Program-made: the position numbers and the translations under genes
Notes under the pieces: generated by a model
Seen by the model: the letters and a program-made list of their open reading frames with translations, nothing else
Databases searched by the model: none
What the model was told of the DNA's origin: nothing
In this document: positions 16,240 through 24,138 of the stretch, piece after piece
Position numbering within the stretch: the stretch's first letter is position 1
How the letters are laid out: every line of letters begins with the position of its first letter
NCBI GenBank assembly: GCA_035652815.1
Contig: DASRDB010000006.1
Span: 227,978-291,977 of the forward strand
Direction of reading: 5' to 3'
From: DASRDB01 sp035652815
GTDB taxonomy: Bacteria; Chloroflexota; Ktedonobacteria; Ktedonobacterales; Ktedonobacteraceae
Length of the DNA stretch: 64,000 nucleotides

Positions 16240-17225
16240 GCAAGAAAGAACGGCGCTCAAAACCTGATGTCCACGCGCTGGTACGCAAGCTGAGCGAGCA
16301 GGGGAAGCAACTGCTCGACCGGGAGATCATTGCGCCGCTTTTGCCTGGCGGCAAGATTCGCATACGCTTGAACGGCATGGTGTATGAATTTAAGCTGCGG
16401 GGTAAGTTTAGTGGGTGGGGTCGCTTTCGTCCCGTGAACGAGCGCGAGGTAGAGTTGCTGGGTGAGGCTCTGCCCTGGGAGCGCGGGACGTACCTGGAAC
16501 AATTTCCGGCGCTGCGCGTGATCCTGCTGTGGCCGGATATGAGTTCGCGTGTGCCGGGCGCGTGGTGGGCTATTCCTTTTAATGAGAGTGATGCGAAGCA
16601 GCGGTTTGGTCTGGGAGCCAGGCCACTGCCTGTCTTTCTGTGTGACCCAACCAATGGCGCGGAACGCTTCGAGCGTGTGATTACGCGGGTTGATGGACGA
16701 ACGCTCTGGTTCGAGGGGCCGGATACGCTGGCTGACGCGACACATGCTGAATGGCTGCGCGACATGGCGGCGAATATCGAGTCGTTGGAGCGTTTCTTGC
16801 CAGGGTTGGCGGGTTCCGAACGGCTGGCGCTGATTTACTGGCAACTGCGACAGGTAGAACTGGCAAATCAAGGGCGCGGAAATGAGCAGGAGATAGCCGC
16901 GCTTGAAGGAAACCGCGAACAGCAGCGGCAATGGCTGCAACAGGAGGCGCGGCGCACACCGTTGGAACGCGCCCTGAGACGCGCATTAGCGAAGGCGGAC
17001 GCGGCATTGCACAGCTTCAGCGAAGTGCCTGCAACAGAGAATACGCCGAGCTACCTGGTTGTCGAGTGGAGCGAACGCGGGCAGAACTCCCGCTATCGCT
17101 CGATGCTTGATCCTGGTCTGACAGTGGTATCGAGTGGCATCTGCCTGAGCGGGCGCGACCGTGATTTCGACCTGACCAGCCTGGTAAGTGTGATGAGCGA
17201 TTCGCCCTGGCGGGCGGAGGAATAA
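16236..17225 (+). CDS. Unknown protein linked to VWA and ThiF genes, 329 aa
   Basis: 329 aa, soluble. It has an N-terminal basic region, a tryptophan-rich middle (VILLWPDMSSRVPGAWWAIP, about 89-108), a helical, probably coiled section (about 185-260), and a C-terminal module containing VVSSGICLSGRDRDFDLTSL (about 297-316). The GICLSG...LTSL pattern is faintly like the sequence around the E2 catalytic cysteine, but the HPN motif is missing and I do not claim homology. It overlaps the VWA gene by four bases and directly abuts the ThiF gene, with the stop followed at once by ATG, so the three proteins are probably made in fixed ratio and act together. Function unknown. Confidence 0.8.
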   Translation: MSKKERRSKPDVHALVRKLSEQGKQLLDREIIAPLLPGGKIRIRLNGMVYEFKLRGKFSGWGRFRPVNEREVELLGEALPWERGTYLEQFPALRVILLWPDMSSRVPGAWWAIPFNESDAKQRFGLGARPLPVFLCDPTNGAERFERVITRVDGRTLWFEGPDTLADATHAEWLRDMAANIESLERFLPGLAGSERLALIYWQLRQVELANQGRGNEQEIAALEGNREQQRQWLQQEARRTPLERALRRALAKADAALHSFSEVPATENTPSYLVVEWSERGQNSRYRSMLDPGLTVVSSGICLSGRDRDFDLTSLVSVMSDSPWRAEE

Positions 17226-17879
17226 ATGATCAATCCTGATAGCCCCTTTTTTCATGAGGAGCGGCATGCCTCGCTGGCGGCCTTCTCGCAGCAGTTACTT
17301 ACCATTTGCGGCGCGGGTACGCTTGGAGGAAATCTAGCGGAGGCGCTGGCGCGTATGGGCTTTGCTCGTTTGCGGCTGATCGATAAGGACCGCGTGGAGA
17401 TGCGCAATCTTTCGACGCAGCCATTTAGCCGAGCCGAGGTGGGCGCACCGAAAGCAAGGACTTTGGCGAATACACTCTACCGGGCTGTGCAGGCGAAGGT
17501 AGAGCCGCAGGTGGTTGAACTGAATACCTCAAACGTGGCGAATCTTTTGAAAGGGAGCGCATTGATAGTTGATGCGTTTGATAATCGAGCGGGGCGGACG
17601 GCGGTCAGCGAGACGGCTCGTGCGCTCTCTTTACCCTGCCTGCATATCGGTTTCAGCCCGGATGGCTTGTATGGCAATGGGCAATGGGAGCCGCATTACC
17701 AGATTCCGCAAGAGATTCCAGGAGATCCTTGTAATTATCCGCTTACTCGTCCCTTTTCTTTGATGCTGGTTGCGCTGGCAGCACGTGCCATCACCGATTT
17801 TTTTCGCACAGGTACGCCCTCTAGCTTTGAACTGACATGGAAAGATTTGAAGATACGTTACGGGGATACAGGCACTTGA
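17226..17879 (+). CDS. ThiF/E1-like adenylyltransferase
   Basis: 217 aa, the minimal length of the ThiF/MoeB/E1 family, which adenylates the C-terminal glycine of ubiquitin-like proteins. The ATP-binding GAGTLG loop is at 29-34, the acidic pair of LIDKDRVEMRNLS at 53-55, the Arg-Asn of the same motif at 60-61, and the lysine of VGAPKA at 76. AFDN (117-120) matches the conserved aspartate motif. There is no CxxC zinc site. Cys138 and Cys169 (in GDPCNYPL) are candidates for thioester transfer. It is the last gene of the VWA-unknown-ThiF operon. Its modifier partner is not obvious, and the 72-aa protein at 10921 is the best local candidate. Confidence 0.9.
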   Translation: MINPDSPFFHEERHASLAAFSQQLLTICGAGTLGGNLAEALARMGFARLRLIDKDRVEMRNLSTQPFSRAEVGAPKARTLANTLYRAVQAKVEPQVVELNTSNVANLLKGSALIVDAFDNRAGRTAVSETARALSLPCLHIGFSPDGLYGNGQWEPHYQIPQEIPGDPCNYPLTRPFSLMLVALAARAITDFFRTGTPSSFELTWKDLKIRYGDTGT

Positions 17880-17940
17880 TGTGCCTTTGATAGCGTTGCG
17901 ATTGTGAACTTTGATAAAAGACCGGGTGATTCTCGCCCCA

Positions 17941-18026
17941 TGTCATGCTGAGCGAAGCGAAGCATCTGTGTGACGAGTTGATGCGCGCGTCAAGTCCGGA
18001 GATGCTTCGCTTCGCTCAGCATGACA
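17941..18026. repeat. Intergenic inverted repeat, family 1 (TGTCATSCTGAGCG type)
   Basis: Perfect 27-bp arms, 17941-17967 and 18000-18026, starting TGTCATGCTGAGCGAAGCG. It lies between the convergent ThiF and USP genes and may also terminate transcription. Confidence 0.9.
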
Positions 18027-18079
18027 TCTTTGATATCACTTCTTTCATCATCAAAGTTCATCAGCGCGCTTCTATAAAA

Positions 18080-19060
18080 CTATTGCTTCTGTTGATTATG
18101 CACCACCAGCAGCGGCAATTTCGTTGCTCCGAGGATGCTTTCGGTGACGCTGCCCATGCGCATGCGTTGTAGACCGCCGCGTCCGTGTGTGGTAATGGCC
18201 ATGAGATTGCATGTGCCTGTTAAGCGTTTGCCTGTAGCCTCTTCGCCGGTTTCGGCGCAGTGGATAAGCGTTTCAGCTACATTTTTGCCTGTTGCAAGCG
18301 AGGTTTCGAGGTGCAGGTTCAGGCTTTGCGCGAGGCCGGAATAGCGTTTCACTACATCGCGCAGGTAGCTTTTGGCTTCGTCCAGCGCTTCGACCTGCGA
18401 CTCGTTGAGCTTACCTGTTGTTGATACAGGAACAACGTGGGTGAGCAAGAGCATTCCCTGGGCTGGGGCTGCAAGAGCGGCAATCAGTTTAGCTGCAGGT
18501 TCAATGGCTGCTTCGGCGAAGTCCGAGCCATCCAGGGCAACCTGCGCAATGAGCGAACGCAGGGGGCGCAGGCGGTCAGGGAAAGGATTGGTAGGTGTGA
18601 TGCCGCCTTCGTGCAGCACCAGGACAGGTATTGTGCTGCTCCTTGAAACCTTTTGAGCAGTGCTGCCAACAGCCCAGCGCTTGAAGCCGGTATTGCCATG
18701 ACTGCACAGGATGATGAGATCCGCATGTTCCTCTCTCGCGACGTCCTGGATGATGGTGGCCGCCGCACCGATCAGCGCCCTGGTTTTGGTAGGAATGCCT
18801 TTCAGCACTTCTGAGCGAGATATCGTGGCGAGATAGCTTTCGGCCTCTGCCTGCTCGGCATCCAGGACATCTTCTCCAATCTCGGGAAGCTGGATCACCT
18901 GCGCGCCATACATATAGGTACTGTATTCCGAGGGAATACCTATCGCTTGCAGCAACACAAGCGTGGCCTGGGAAGCGCGGGCAGCGCGAGCGGCCACCTC
19001 TAAAGCGCATTGAGCGCGTGACGAGCCATCGAGTGGGACAAGTATTCGTTTATACATCAT
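18080..19060 (-). CDS. Tandem-domain universal stress protein
   Basis: 326 aa with two UspA domains. The first starts YKRILVPLDGSS and ends with the nucleotide-binding GNTGFKRWAVGSTA type loop and IPVLVLHE; the second begins near residue 175 (AQVALDGSD) and ends HGRGGLQRMRMGSVTESI and LPLLVV. The Gly-x2-Gly-x9-Gly-Ser/Thr loop in both suggests ATP binding. Universal stress proteins help survival under starvation or oxidative stress. The start at 19060 is chosen because an AGGAGAAAAG site lies just before it; an upstream ATG lacks a site. It is transcribed divergently from the ferredoxin-oxidoreductase gene. Confidence 0.93.
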   Translation of the reverse strand: MMYKRILVPLDGSSRAQCALEVAARAARASQATLVLLQAIGIPSEYSTYMYGAQVIQLPEIGEDVLDAEQAEAESYLATISRSEVLKGIPTKTRALIGAAATIIQDVAREEHADLIILCSHGNTGFKRWAVGSTAQKVSRSSTIPVLVLHEGGITPTNPFPDRLRPLRSLIAQVALDGSDFAEAAIEPAAKLIAALAAPAQGMLLLTHVVPVSTTGKLNESQVEALDEAKSYLRDVVKRYSGLAQSLNLHLETSLATGKNVAETLIHCAETGEEATGKRLTGTCNLMAITTHGRGGLQRMRMGSVTESILGATKLPLLVVHNQQKQ

Positions 19061-19100
19061 CTTTTCTCCTTCCAAAGGCATCTCATACTCCTGTCACGGC

Positions 19101-19178
19101 AATGCCATTACCAACCTGCCTGCCGAGCCGAAGCGCGTGCCACGACCGGAGATCCTTCGCTGCGCTCAGGATGACAGG
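19101..19178. repeat. Half copy of family 1 repeat in a 430-base gap
   Basis: The gap 19061-19490 contains the flank ATGCCATTACCAACCTGCC followed by only the right arm (19150-19178, GATCCTTCGCTGCGCTCAGG). The left arm is lost or degraded. The same flank precedes the copy at 52367 and follows, inverted, the copy at 43609, so it belongs to the repeat. Nothing else in the gap is recognisable. Confidence 0.7.
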
Positions 19179-19490
19179 TGGGAGCGCCTTTGTCATTGCA
19201 TAGCATAAAACTGGGAACTCACAAACTGGTCACAGGCGAGTTGTGCCATATCAAAAGAGGGTCACAACGAAAGGCCCTGACTGTTTAGAAATGTCCAGAT
19301 TGATAGCATTCTCATAAAGAACTTGTTCCTGTTATCTGCTTGTGATTTTCTCTGCCTGTGCTGTGATGTGGTTGTGATAAACAGGGCTTATGCTTCCCGT
19401 AAGCATTTCTACTGACCAGGTTGGTTCATAGGCGTAGCGCATTTTTCATAGCTGGAAAGGCGCTTTCAATCATCCTGATAGGAGGTTAAG

Positions 19491-21470
19491 ATGGCCTATC
19501 GTTTTCAGGTAAATCAAACGACCTGTATTAACTGTGGTATTTGTATGGACCTATGCCCTGTGAGATGTCTCGATATGAGCAGGCCGACGGGCGAAGGAGA
19601 ATTAGGAAGCGAGGTCGAACGGCTTACTCCCATTCCTGACAATGGCGGGGCAAAGTCGTGGATGATGCTTGTGCCGGTGCAGGTGGCTCAATGCATCGGA
19701 TGCGAGGTCTGCGCGCATGAATGTCCCACGAATGCGATCACCATTCAGAGCAATGTAGGAGAGGTTGCTTTCGCGAAGCGCGGCCCGGTTACATACCTGC
19801 CCGAGGAAAATGGCTGGCAGCCGTTAGATGCCTACACGCGCGCTTTTCCAGAGGAGCCGGGTGAGGCACCCTGGGGAGATAAGCACGCCTGGCATGTTGC
19901 GGAAAGACAAAACACCTGGCAGAGCTGGCGCACCTGGTTGGGAGAGCGGAAGGAAGACCTGCGCGCACCCTGTCAGGCGGCCTGCCCGGTGGGAACGAAT
20001 GCTGGCCTCTATGTCAGCCTGATTGCCCAGGGGCGTTATGACGAGGCGCTGCAGGTAGCTTCGGAGCCGAATCCGTTCCCGTCGATTTGCGGGCGTGTTT
20101 GTACCGCTCCCTGCGAGGATGTATGCCGCCGGGGCGAGTTTGATCTGCCCATTGCCATTCGTGATCTCAAGCGCTTCGCGATGGATCATGGCAATCCGGC
20201 AAAGCGCAAGATTCGACCGCCGAAGCAGTGGCTTGTTGAGCGCGTGGCGATTGTGGGGGCCGGTCCGACCGGATTGAGCGCGGCGTACTACCTGGCGCGG
20301 CGCGGGTATCGTGTCACCGTCTACGATGCGATGCCTGTGGCAGGCGGCATGATGTCGATTGGCATTCCCGAGTATCGCCTGCCGCGCAAGGAATTACAGC
20401 GCGACATCGAGGCGATGGTAGAGCTTGGAGTGGAGATCGTTCTCAACACGGCGGTGGGGCGCGATATCACCCTGTATGATTTGCAGCGCGATTTTGACGC
20501 GGTGCTGCTGGCGGTTGGCGCGCAGCGCAGTCAGCGCCTGGGCGTGCCAGGGGAAGACCTGCATGGAGTGATTCCGGCGACCAGCTTCTTGAAAGACTAT
20601 AACCTGAATCCAGAGACGAAACTGAGTGGGGATGTGGCTGTGGTTGGCGGCGGCAGTACGGCGATGGACGCGGCGCGTTCGGCTTTACGCGCCGGGGCAC
20701 GCTCGGTACATATCCTGTATCGCCGCAGCCGGGTTGAAATGCCCGCGCAGGCGGAAGAGGTACGCGCTGCACTTGAAGAAGGCATTCACCTGCACGAACT
20801 GGTTGCGCCTGTACAGATACTTTCATCAAATGGAAGCGTTCGGGGTGTGCGCTGCCAGCGCATGGTGTTGAGCGAGGCCGACGAGAAAGGACGCCGCAGG
20901 CCGGTGCCGGTGCTGGGAACCGAATTCGATATTCCGGTTGATATCGTGCTGGTAGCTATCGGCGAGGCCCCTGATCCGTCCTTCTTACCAGAAGGTACGG
21001 CAGTTGGTGTGGCTCCCTGGGGTGGTCTGTTGATTAATCCGCAGACGCTTGGGACGGCAGCGCCTGGAGTCTTTGCCGCAGGTGATGTCACTTATGGCCC
21101 CAAATCGATCATTCACGCGGCGGCGCATGGTCGGCAGGCGGCGCGTTCTATTCATGCCTATCTGAGCCATATAGCCCTGCGAGATGTGTCCGAGATGCCC
21201 GAAGGCGAAGAGGAGACGGCCTCTACACTGCCGCCAGATGGCACCATCACGCTGGATCTGCGACCAACACCAAGAGAAGTGATGCCTTTCGAGGAAGGAA
21301 GCGAGCGAGACCGTTCGACCGAGTTCGCGAAGGGCTTTACCGAGGAACAGGCGAGGCGCGAGGCGAGCCGCTGCTTACGCTGCGACCTGGCGTACCTGTG
21401 TCCTTCTGTTAAAGTGATTGGCGGTGAGCAACGGACTTCCCGCCCGGTTATTCCTGTAACGAAAGTGTGA
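19491..21470 (+). CDS. Ferredoxin-GltD type FAD/NAD(P) oxidoreductase
   Basis: 659 aa. The N terminus carries two [4Fe-4S] motifs, CINCGICMDLCPVRC (12-26) and CIGCEVCAHECP (about 67-78). A GltD/PreT-like domain follows: Fe-S helical part (CQAACPVGTNAG near 161), FAD loop VAIVGAGPTGLSAAY (about 250), NAD(P) loop VAVVGGGSTAMDAAR (about 381), and a final CLRCDLAYLCP. Such proteins pass electrons between NAD(P)H and ferredoxin or a partner subunit. Two paralogous membrane-protein genes follow with short gaps, and a DHOD-like protein and pyruvate:ferredoxin oxidoreductase lie convergent downstream, so it may exchange electrons with that ferredoxin pool. The GATAGGAGG site supports the start. Confidence 0.88.
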   Translation: MAYRFQVNQTTCINCGICMDLCPVRCLDMSRPTGEGELGSEVERLTPIPDNGGAKSWMMLVPVQVAQCIGCEVCAHECPTNAITIQSNVGEVAFAKRGPVTYLPEENGWQPLDAYTRAFPEEPGEAPWGDKHAWHVAERQNTWQSWRTWLGERKEDLRAPCQAACPVGTNAGLYVSLIAQGRYDEALQVASEPNPFPSICGRVCTAPCEDVCRRGEFDLPIAIRDLKRFAMDHGNPAKRKIRPPKQWLVERVAIVGAGPTGLSAAYYLARRGYRVTVYDAMPVAGGMMSIGIPEYRLPRKELQRDIEAMVELGVEIVLNTAVGRDITLYDLQRDFDAVLLAVGAQRSQRLGVPGEDLHGVIPATSFLKDYNLNPETKLSGDVAVVGGGSTAMDAARSALRAGARSVHILYRRSRVEMPAQAEEVRAALEEGIHLHELVAPVQILSSNGSVRGVRCQRMVLSEADEKGRRRPVPVLGTEFDIPVDIVLVAIGEAPDPSFLPEGTAVGVAPWGGLLINPQTLGTAAPGVFAAGDVTYGPKSIIHAAAHGRQAARSIHAYLSHIALRDVSEMPEGEEETASTLPPDGTITLDLRPTPREVMPFEEGSERDRSTEFAKGFTEEQARREASRCLRCDLAYLCPSVKVIGGEQRTSRPVIPVTKV

Positions 21471-21516
21471 CATGTTGTAGGAGCAATTTCCGCCCCTACT
21501 CAAAGGAGGTTCTATC

Positions 21517-22164
21517 GTGTCTGTACAAGACCTTACCAACGCGATTATCTCAGGTATCAACGCCGGAGCGGAGCAGTTCCTGGAGGGAACACTTGCCGCC
21601 GTGTTACCGGTGATCTGGCTGGCGCTACTGGGCCTGCATCTTGGGCGGCCCTACATTCTGGACATGATTAATCGCTTCACGCTGCGACTCGGCGCGGATT
21701 TGCTCTGGCTCATCTACATTGCGCTGCGCGATTTCCTGATCCTCTCGGGCGTGGTGATGAGCTTCATGTTCCTTTTCCCGGATGTCGTGACTACCGACTC
21801 TCTGCCGCTCACGGGCGGATTGGCGGCGTGCTGCCTCTTCGCGGTGCTGCTGGTCAAGTTGATGGGTGATCCTGATAATAACCTGCGCGATTTTCGGATT
21901 GTCACAGGATTGCTAGGGCTGGGAGCGGCATTGTACTTCATTCCGTATGTGATTGGTGTGCAGGGCAATGCAGTATTCTCGGGCGGGCTGGGCAACATCA
22001 GCAATTTCCTGGTTACGAACACCAATGCGTCATGGGCTGTCGGGATTGGCTATGTTTCAATCGCGCTGTTTGCCATCATGGGCGCAATCGCAGCGGGCTA
22101 CACTCTGATGACGGGTGGACGAGCAGAAGTACCAGATACCACCACCCCAACCACGTCGATATAA
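21517..22164 (+). CDS. Membrane protein A of a paralogous pair, unknown
   Basis: 215 aa with about five to six hydrophobic segments. It shares the frame LHLGRPYILDMINRFTLRLG with its neighbour (LHLGRPYVLRTLRRCGLRLG), showing a tandem duplication. GTG start after AAAGGAGG. It lies 46 bases behind the ferredoxin-GltD gene in the same orientation, so the three form an operon. A role as membrane anchor, or as a heme or quinone-linked subunit for the oxidoreductase, is possible, but no histidine pattern proves this. Confidence 0.8.
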   Translation: MSVQDLTNAIISGINAGAEQFLEGTLAAVLPVIWLALLGLHLGRPYILDMINRFTLRLGADLLWLIYIALRDFLILSGVVMSFMFLFPDVVTTDSLPLTGGLAACCLFAVLLVKLMGDPDNNLRDFRIVTGLLGLGAALYFIPYVIGVQGNAVFSGGLGNISNFLVTNTNASWAVGIGYVSIALFAIMGAIAAGYTLMTGGRAEVPDTTTPTTSI

Positions 22165-22188
22165 GAGCTGAAGAAAGGAAGTATTCTC

Positions 22189-22857
22189 ATGAAGCCTGAT
22201 GACATTTCGAATGCAATCACGCAAGCTCTGGTGCAGGGCGGCGCAGCATGGATGATAAGCACCATCGTGGCGTTCCTGCCGGTATTGTGGACAACTGCGC
22301 TGATGTTACATCTCGGTCGGCCCTATGTCTTGCGCACGCTGCGCCGCTGCGGCCTGCGCCTGGGCGCGGATATCTGGTGGATGTCCTACCTGCTTATCCG
22401 CGACGCTATCCTGCTGATAACCTTCGCCTTAAGCTGGATTTACTTTGAGCCGAACATTGTAGCGAATTCGGCGCTGCCGATTACCGGCCCTCTGGCAACG
22501 TTGTTCTTACTGCTCGCGTTAGCAGTGAAGCTTTCACGCCGCATTGACGATGATGTGAATGCCTATCGCCTGGCAACCGTTTTCCTGGTTCTCGGCGCGA
22601 CGCTCTACTACGGTCCCCTGGTCTTTGCTGTTGAAGCGACCAGCCAGAGCTACCTGGCGGGTTTTGCCCAGGCATTTACCAGCAACACGAACGTAGGGCC
22701 TGCGCTGGTGATTATGTGGATTTCGCTGGCGGGCGCGGCGCTGGTGGTAATCTGGTTGTTCGTGCGCGCCCTGATCTCGGCCAATCGTTCGATGGAGCGT
22801 CAAGTTCGGCAGCGCCAGACACCTACTACTATGGAAGCGGCTGCTGGTGGTCGTTGA
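22189..22857 (+). CDS. Membrane protein B of a paralogous pair, unknown
   Basis: 222 aa, homologous to the preceding gene product along its whole length: DISNAITQAL versus DLTNAIISGI at the N terminus, the LHLGRPY motif, then matching hydrophobic segments. Its C-terminal tail is more basic (MERQVRQRQ). Start ATG after GAAAGGAAG. It ends the three-gene unit and is followed by a strong hairpin. The pair probably forms a heteromeric membrane complex. No known family is recognised by eye. Confidence 0.8.
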   Translation: MKPDDISNAITQALVQGGAAWMISTIVAFLPVLWTTALMLHLGRPYVLRTLRRCGLRLGADIWWMSYLLIRDAILLITFALSWIYFEPNIVANSALPITGPLATLFLLLALAVKLSRRIDDDVNAYRLATVFLVLGATLYYGPLVFAVEATSQSYLAGFAQAFTSNTNVGPALVIMWISLAGAALVVIWLFVRALISANRSMERQVRQRQTPTTMEAAAGGR

Positions 22858-22874
22858 TTGCCCGTGTCTGGTTG

Positions 22875-22908
22875 CGCCGGGCGAATGTTCAAAAACATTC
22901 GCCCGGCG
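22875..22908. terminator. Hairpin terminator after the membrane-protein pair
   Basis: CGCCGGGCGAATGTT (22875-22889) pairs perfectly with 22894-22908, followed by a T-rich stretch. It is well placed to end the oxidoreductase operon. Confidence 0.7.
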
Positions 22909-22991
22909 TTTCCTTTTGGACGCTGCGGATCGGCACGATAGGCCAGCCGTTCGCAGCGTTCAAGAACGTTCGCCCGGCGTTTCCTTTTGGA
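22888..22991 (+). repeat. Direct duplication of the terminator 3' half
   Basis: A 34-base stretch from GTTCAAAAAC to TTTCCTTTTGGA (about 22888-22920) recurs nearly unchanged at about 22958-22991, separated by a second small hairpin (CGCTGCG/CGCAGCG, 22921-22958). Only two or three bases differ. Confidence 0.7.
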
Positions 22992-23002
22992 TTGGATGAG
23001 AA

Positions 23003-23094
23003 CCAGGGCGACCGCGAGGGTCGCCCCTACTATATACGAAATTGTGCAAAAAAGTATCGTCGTATAGTAGGGGCGACCCTCGCGGTCGCCCTGG
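23003..23094. repeat. Intergenic inverted repeat, family 2
   Basis: Perfect 32-bp arms (23003-23034 and 23063-23094) beginning CCAGGGCGACCGCGAGGGTC. It lies between convergent genes. Confidence 0.9.
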
Positions 23095-23114
23095 CTTTAG
23101 CGCGGTTTATTGAA

Positions 23115-24119
23115 TCAACGCACATACTGATCGAAGGTGTTGAGCGCTCGCATGTAGTTGGCGCGTTCAAAGGCTTCGGGGTCGGAGACGGCCTGCTGGC
23201 TCATGCTGCCGCGCATCTGGGTGATAGACTCATATTCATGCTCCACCATCCATTCTTGCAGGTCGTTGAGAATGTGCATCAGGCGACCGGTGCCGTTGGC
23301 GAGCAGCGTTGAGGTCATCATGGCGACGTTGGATCCGGCCATGACCGCTTTCAAGACATCCTGGGCTGTGTGAACACCGCTTGTCAGGGCGAAATCGGCG
23401 GCGATACGCCCGTAGAGAATGGCGATCCAGCGCAGAGGCAGGCGCAGGTCGCGCGATGTGCTGAGTTCAAGGTTTGGCACAACCTCTAATTCTTCCAGGT
23501 CGAAGTCTGGCTGGTAGAAGCGGTTGAAGAGGACGAGGCCGTCCGCACCCGCCTCGACAAAGCGTTTTGCCATGTTGGGAATCGAGGTAAAGAACGGGCT
23601 GAGCTTGAGCGCGATGGGCAGCTTTACCTGCGCTCGCACGTCGCGGACAAGCTGCACGTAGCGTTCTTCCAGTTCCGCGCCGCTCAGGTTTATGTCAGTA
23701 GGCAGGTAGTAGATGTTAAGTTCCAGGGCGTCTGCTCCAGCCTGCTCGATCAGGTGCGCGTACTCGATCCAGCCGCCGGTTGAGGTGCCATTGAGGCTGC
23801 CGATGACGGGAATGCTGAGGGCCTGCTTGACTTGAAACAGGTGATCGAGATACTGCTCAGGACCGATAGTATAGTGGCCGAAATCGGGGAAGTAGGTCAG
23901 CGACTCGGCGTAGGAATGCGTGCCGCGCTCCAGGTAGTGATGGAGTTCGCGACTCTCATGTGTGATCTGTTCTTCAAACAGCGAGTACATGACGAGGGCG
24001 GACGCTCCGGCATCTTCGATGCGGCGGGCCATCTCCACTTTTTTGGAAAGTGGAGAGGCGGAGGCCACCAGGGGATTGCGAAGTTGTAAGCCCAGGTAGG
24101 TTGTGCTGAGATCCGGCAT
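23115..24119 (-). CDS. Dihydroorotate dehydrogenase-like FMN protein
   Basis: 334 aa with a DHOD/PreA-type TIM barrel. It starts MPDLSTTYLGLQLRNPLVAS, with GSLNG (strand 4), ELNIYYLP, the lysine of ALKLSPFF (about 173) and a C-terminal FMN phosphate site around TSGVHTAQDVLKAVMAGSNV. It lacks the classical pyrimidine active-site cysteine loop, so orotate synthesis is unlikely. It follows the pyruvate:ferredoxin oxidoreductase gene by 19 bases in the same direction, an arrangement seen in other bacteria, and may act in the same ferredoxin-linked pathway. GGGAG site eight bases before the ATG. Confidence 0.9.
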   Translation of the reverse strand: MPDLSTTYLGLQLRNPLVASASPLSKKVEMARRIEDAGASALVMYSLFEEQITHESRELHHYLERGTHSYAESLTYFPDFGHYTIGPEQYLDHLFQVKQALSIPVIGSLNGTSTGGWIEYAHLIEQAGADALELNIYYLPTDINLSGAELEERYVQLVRDVRAQVKLPIALKLSPFFTSIPNMAKRFVEAGADGLVLFNRFYQPDFDLEELEVVPNLELSTSRDLRLPLRWIAILYGRIAADFALTSGVHTAQDVLKAVMAGSNVAMMTSTLLANGTGRLMHILNDLQEWMVEHEYESITQMRGSMSQQAVSDPEAFERANYMRALNTFDQYVR

Positions 24120-24138
24120 TGGTATACGCTCCCTTCAT

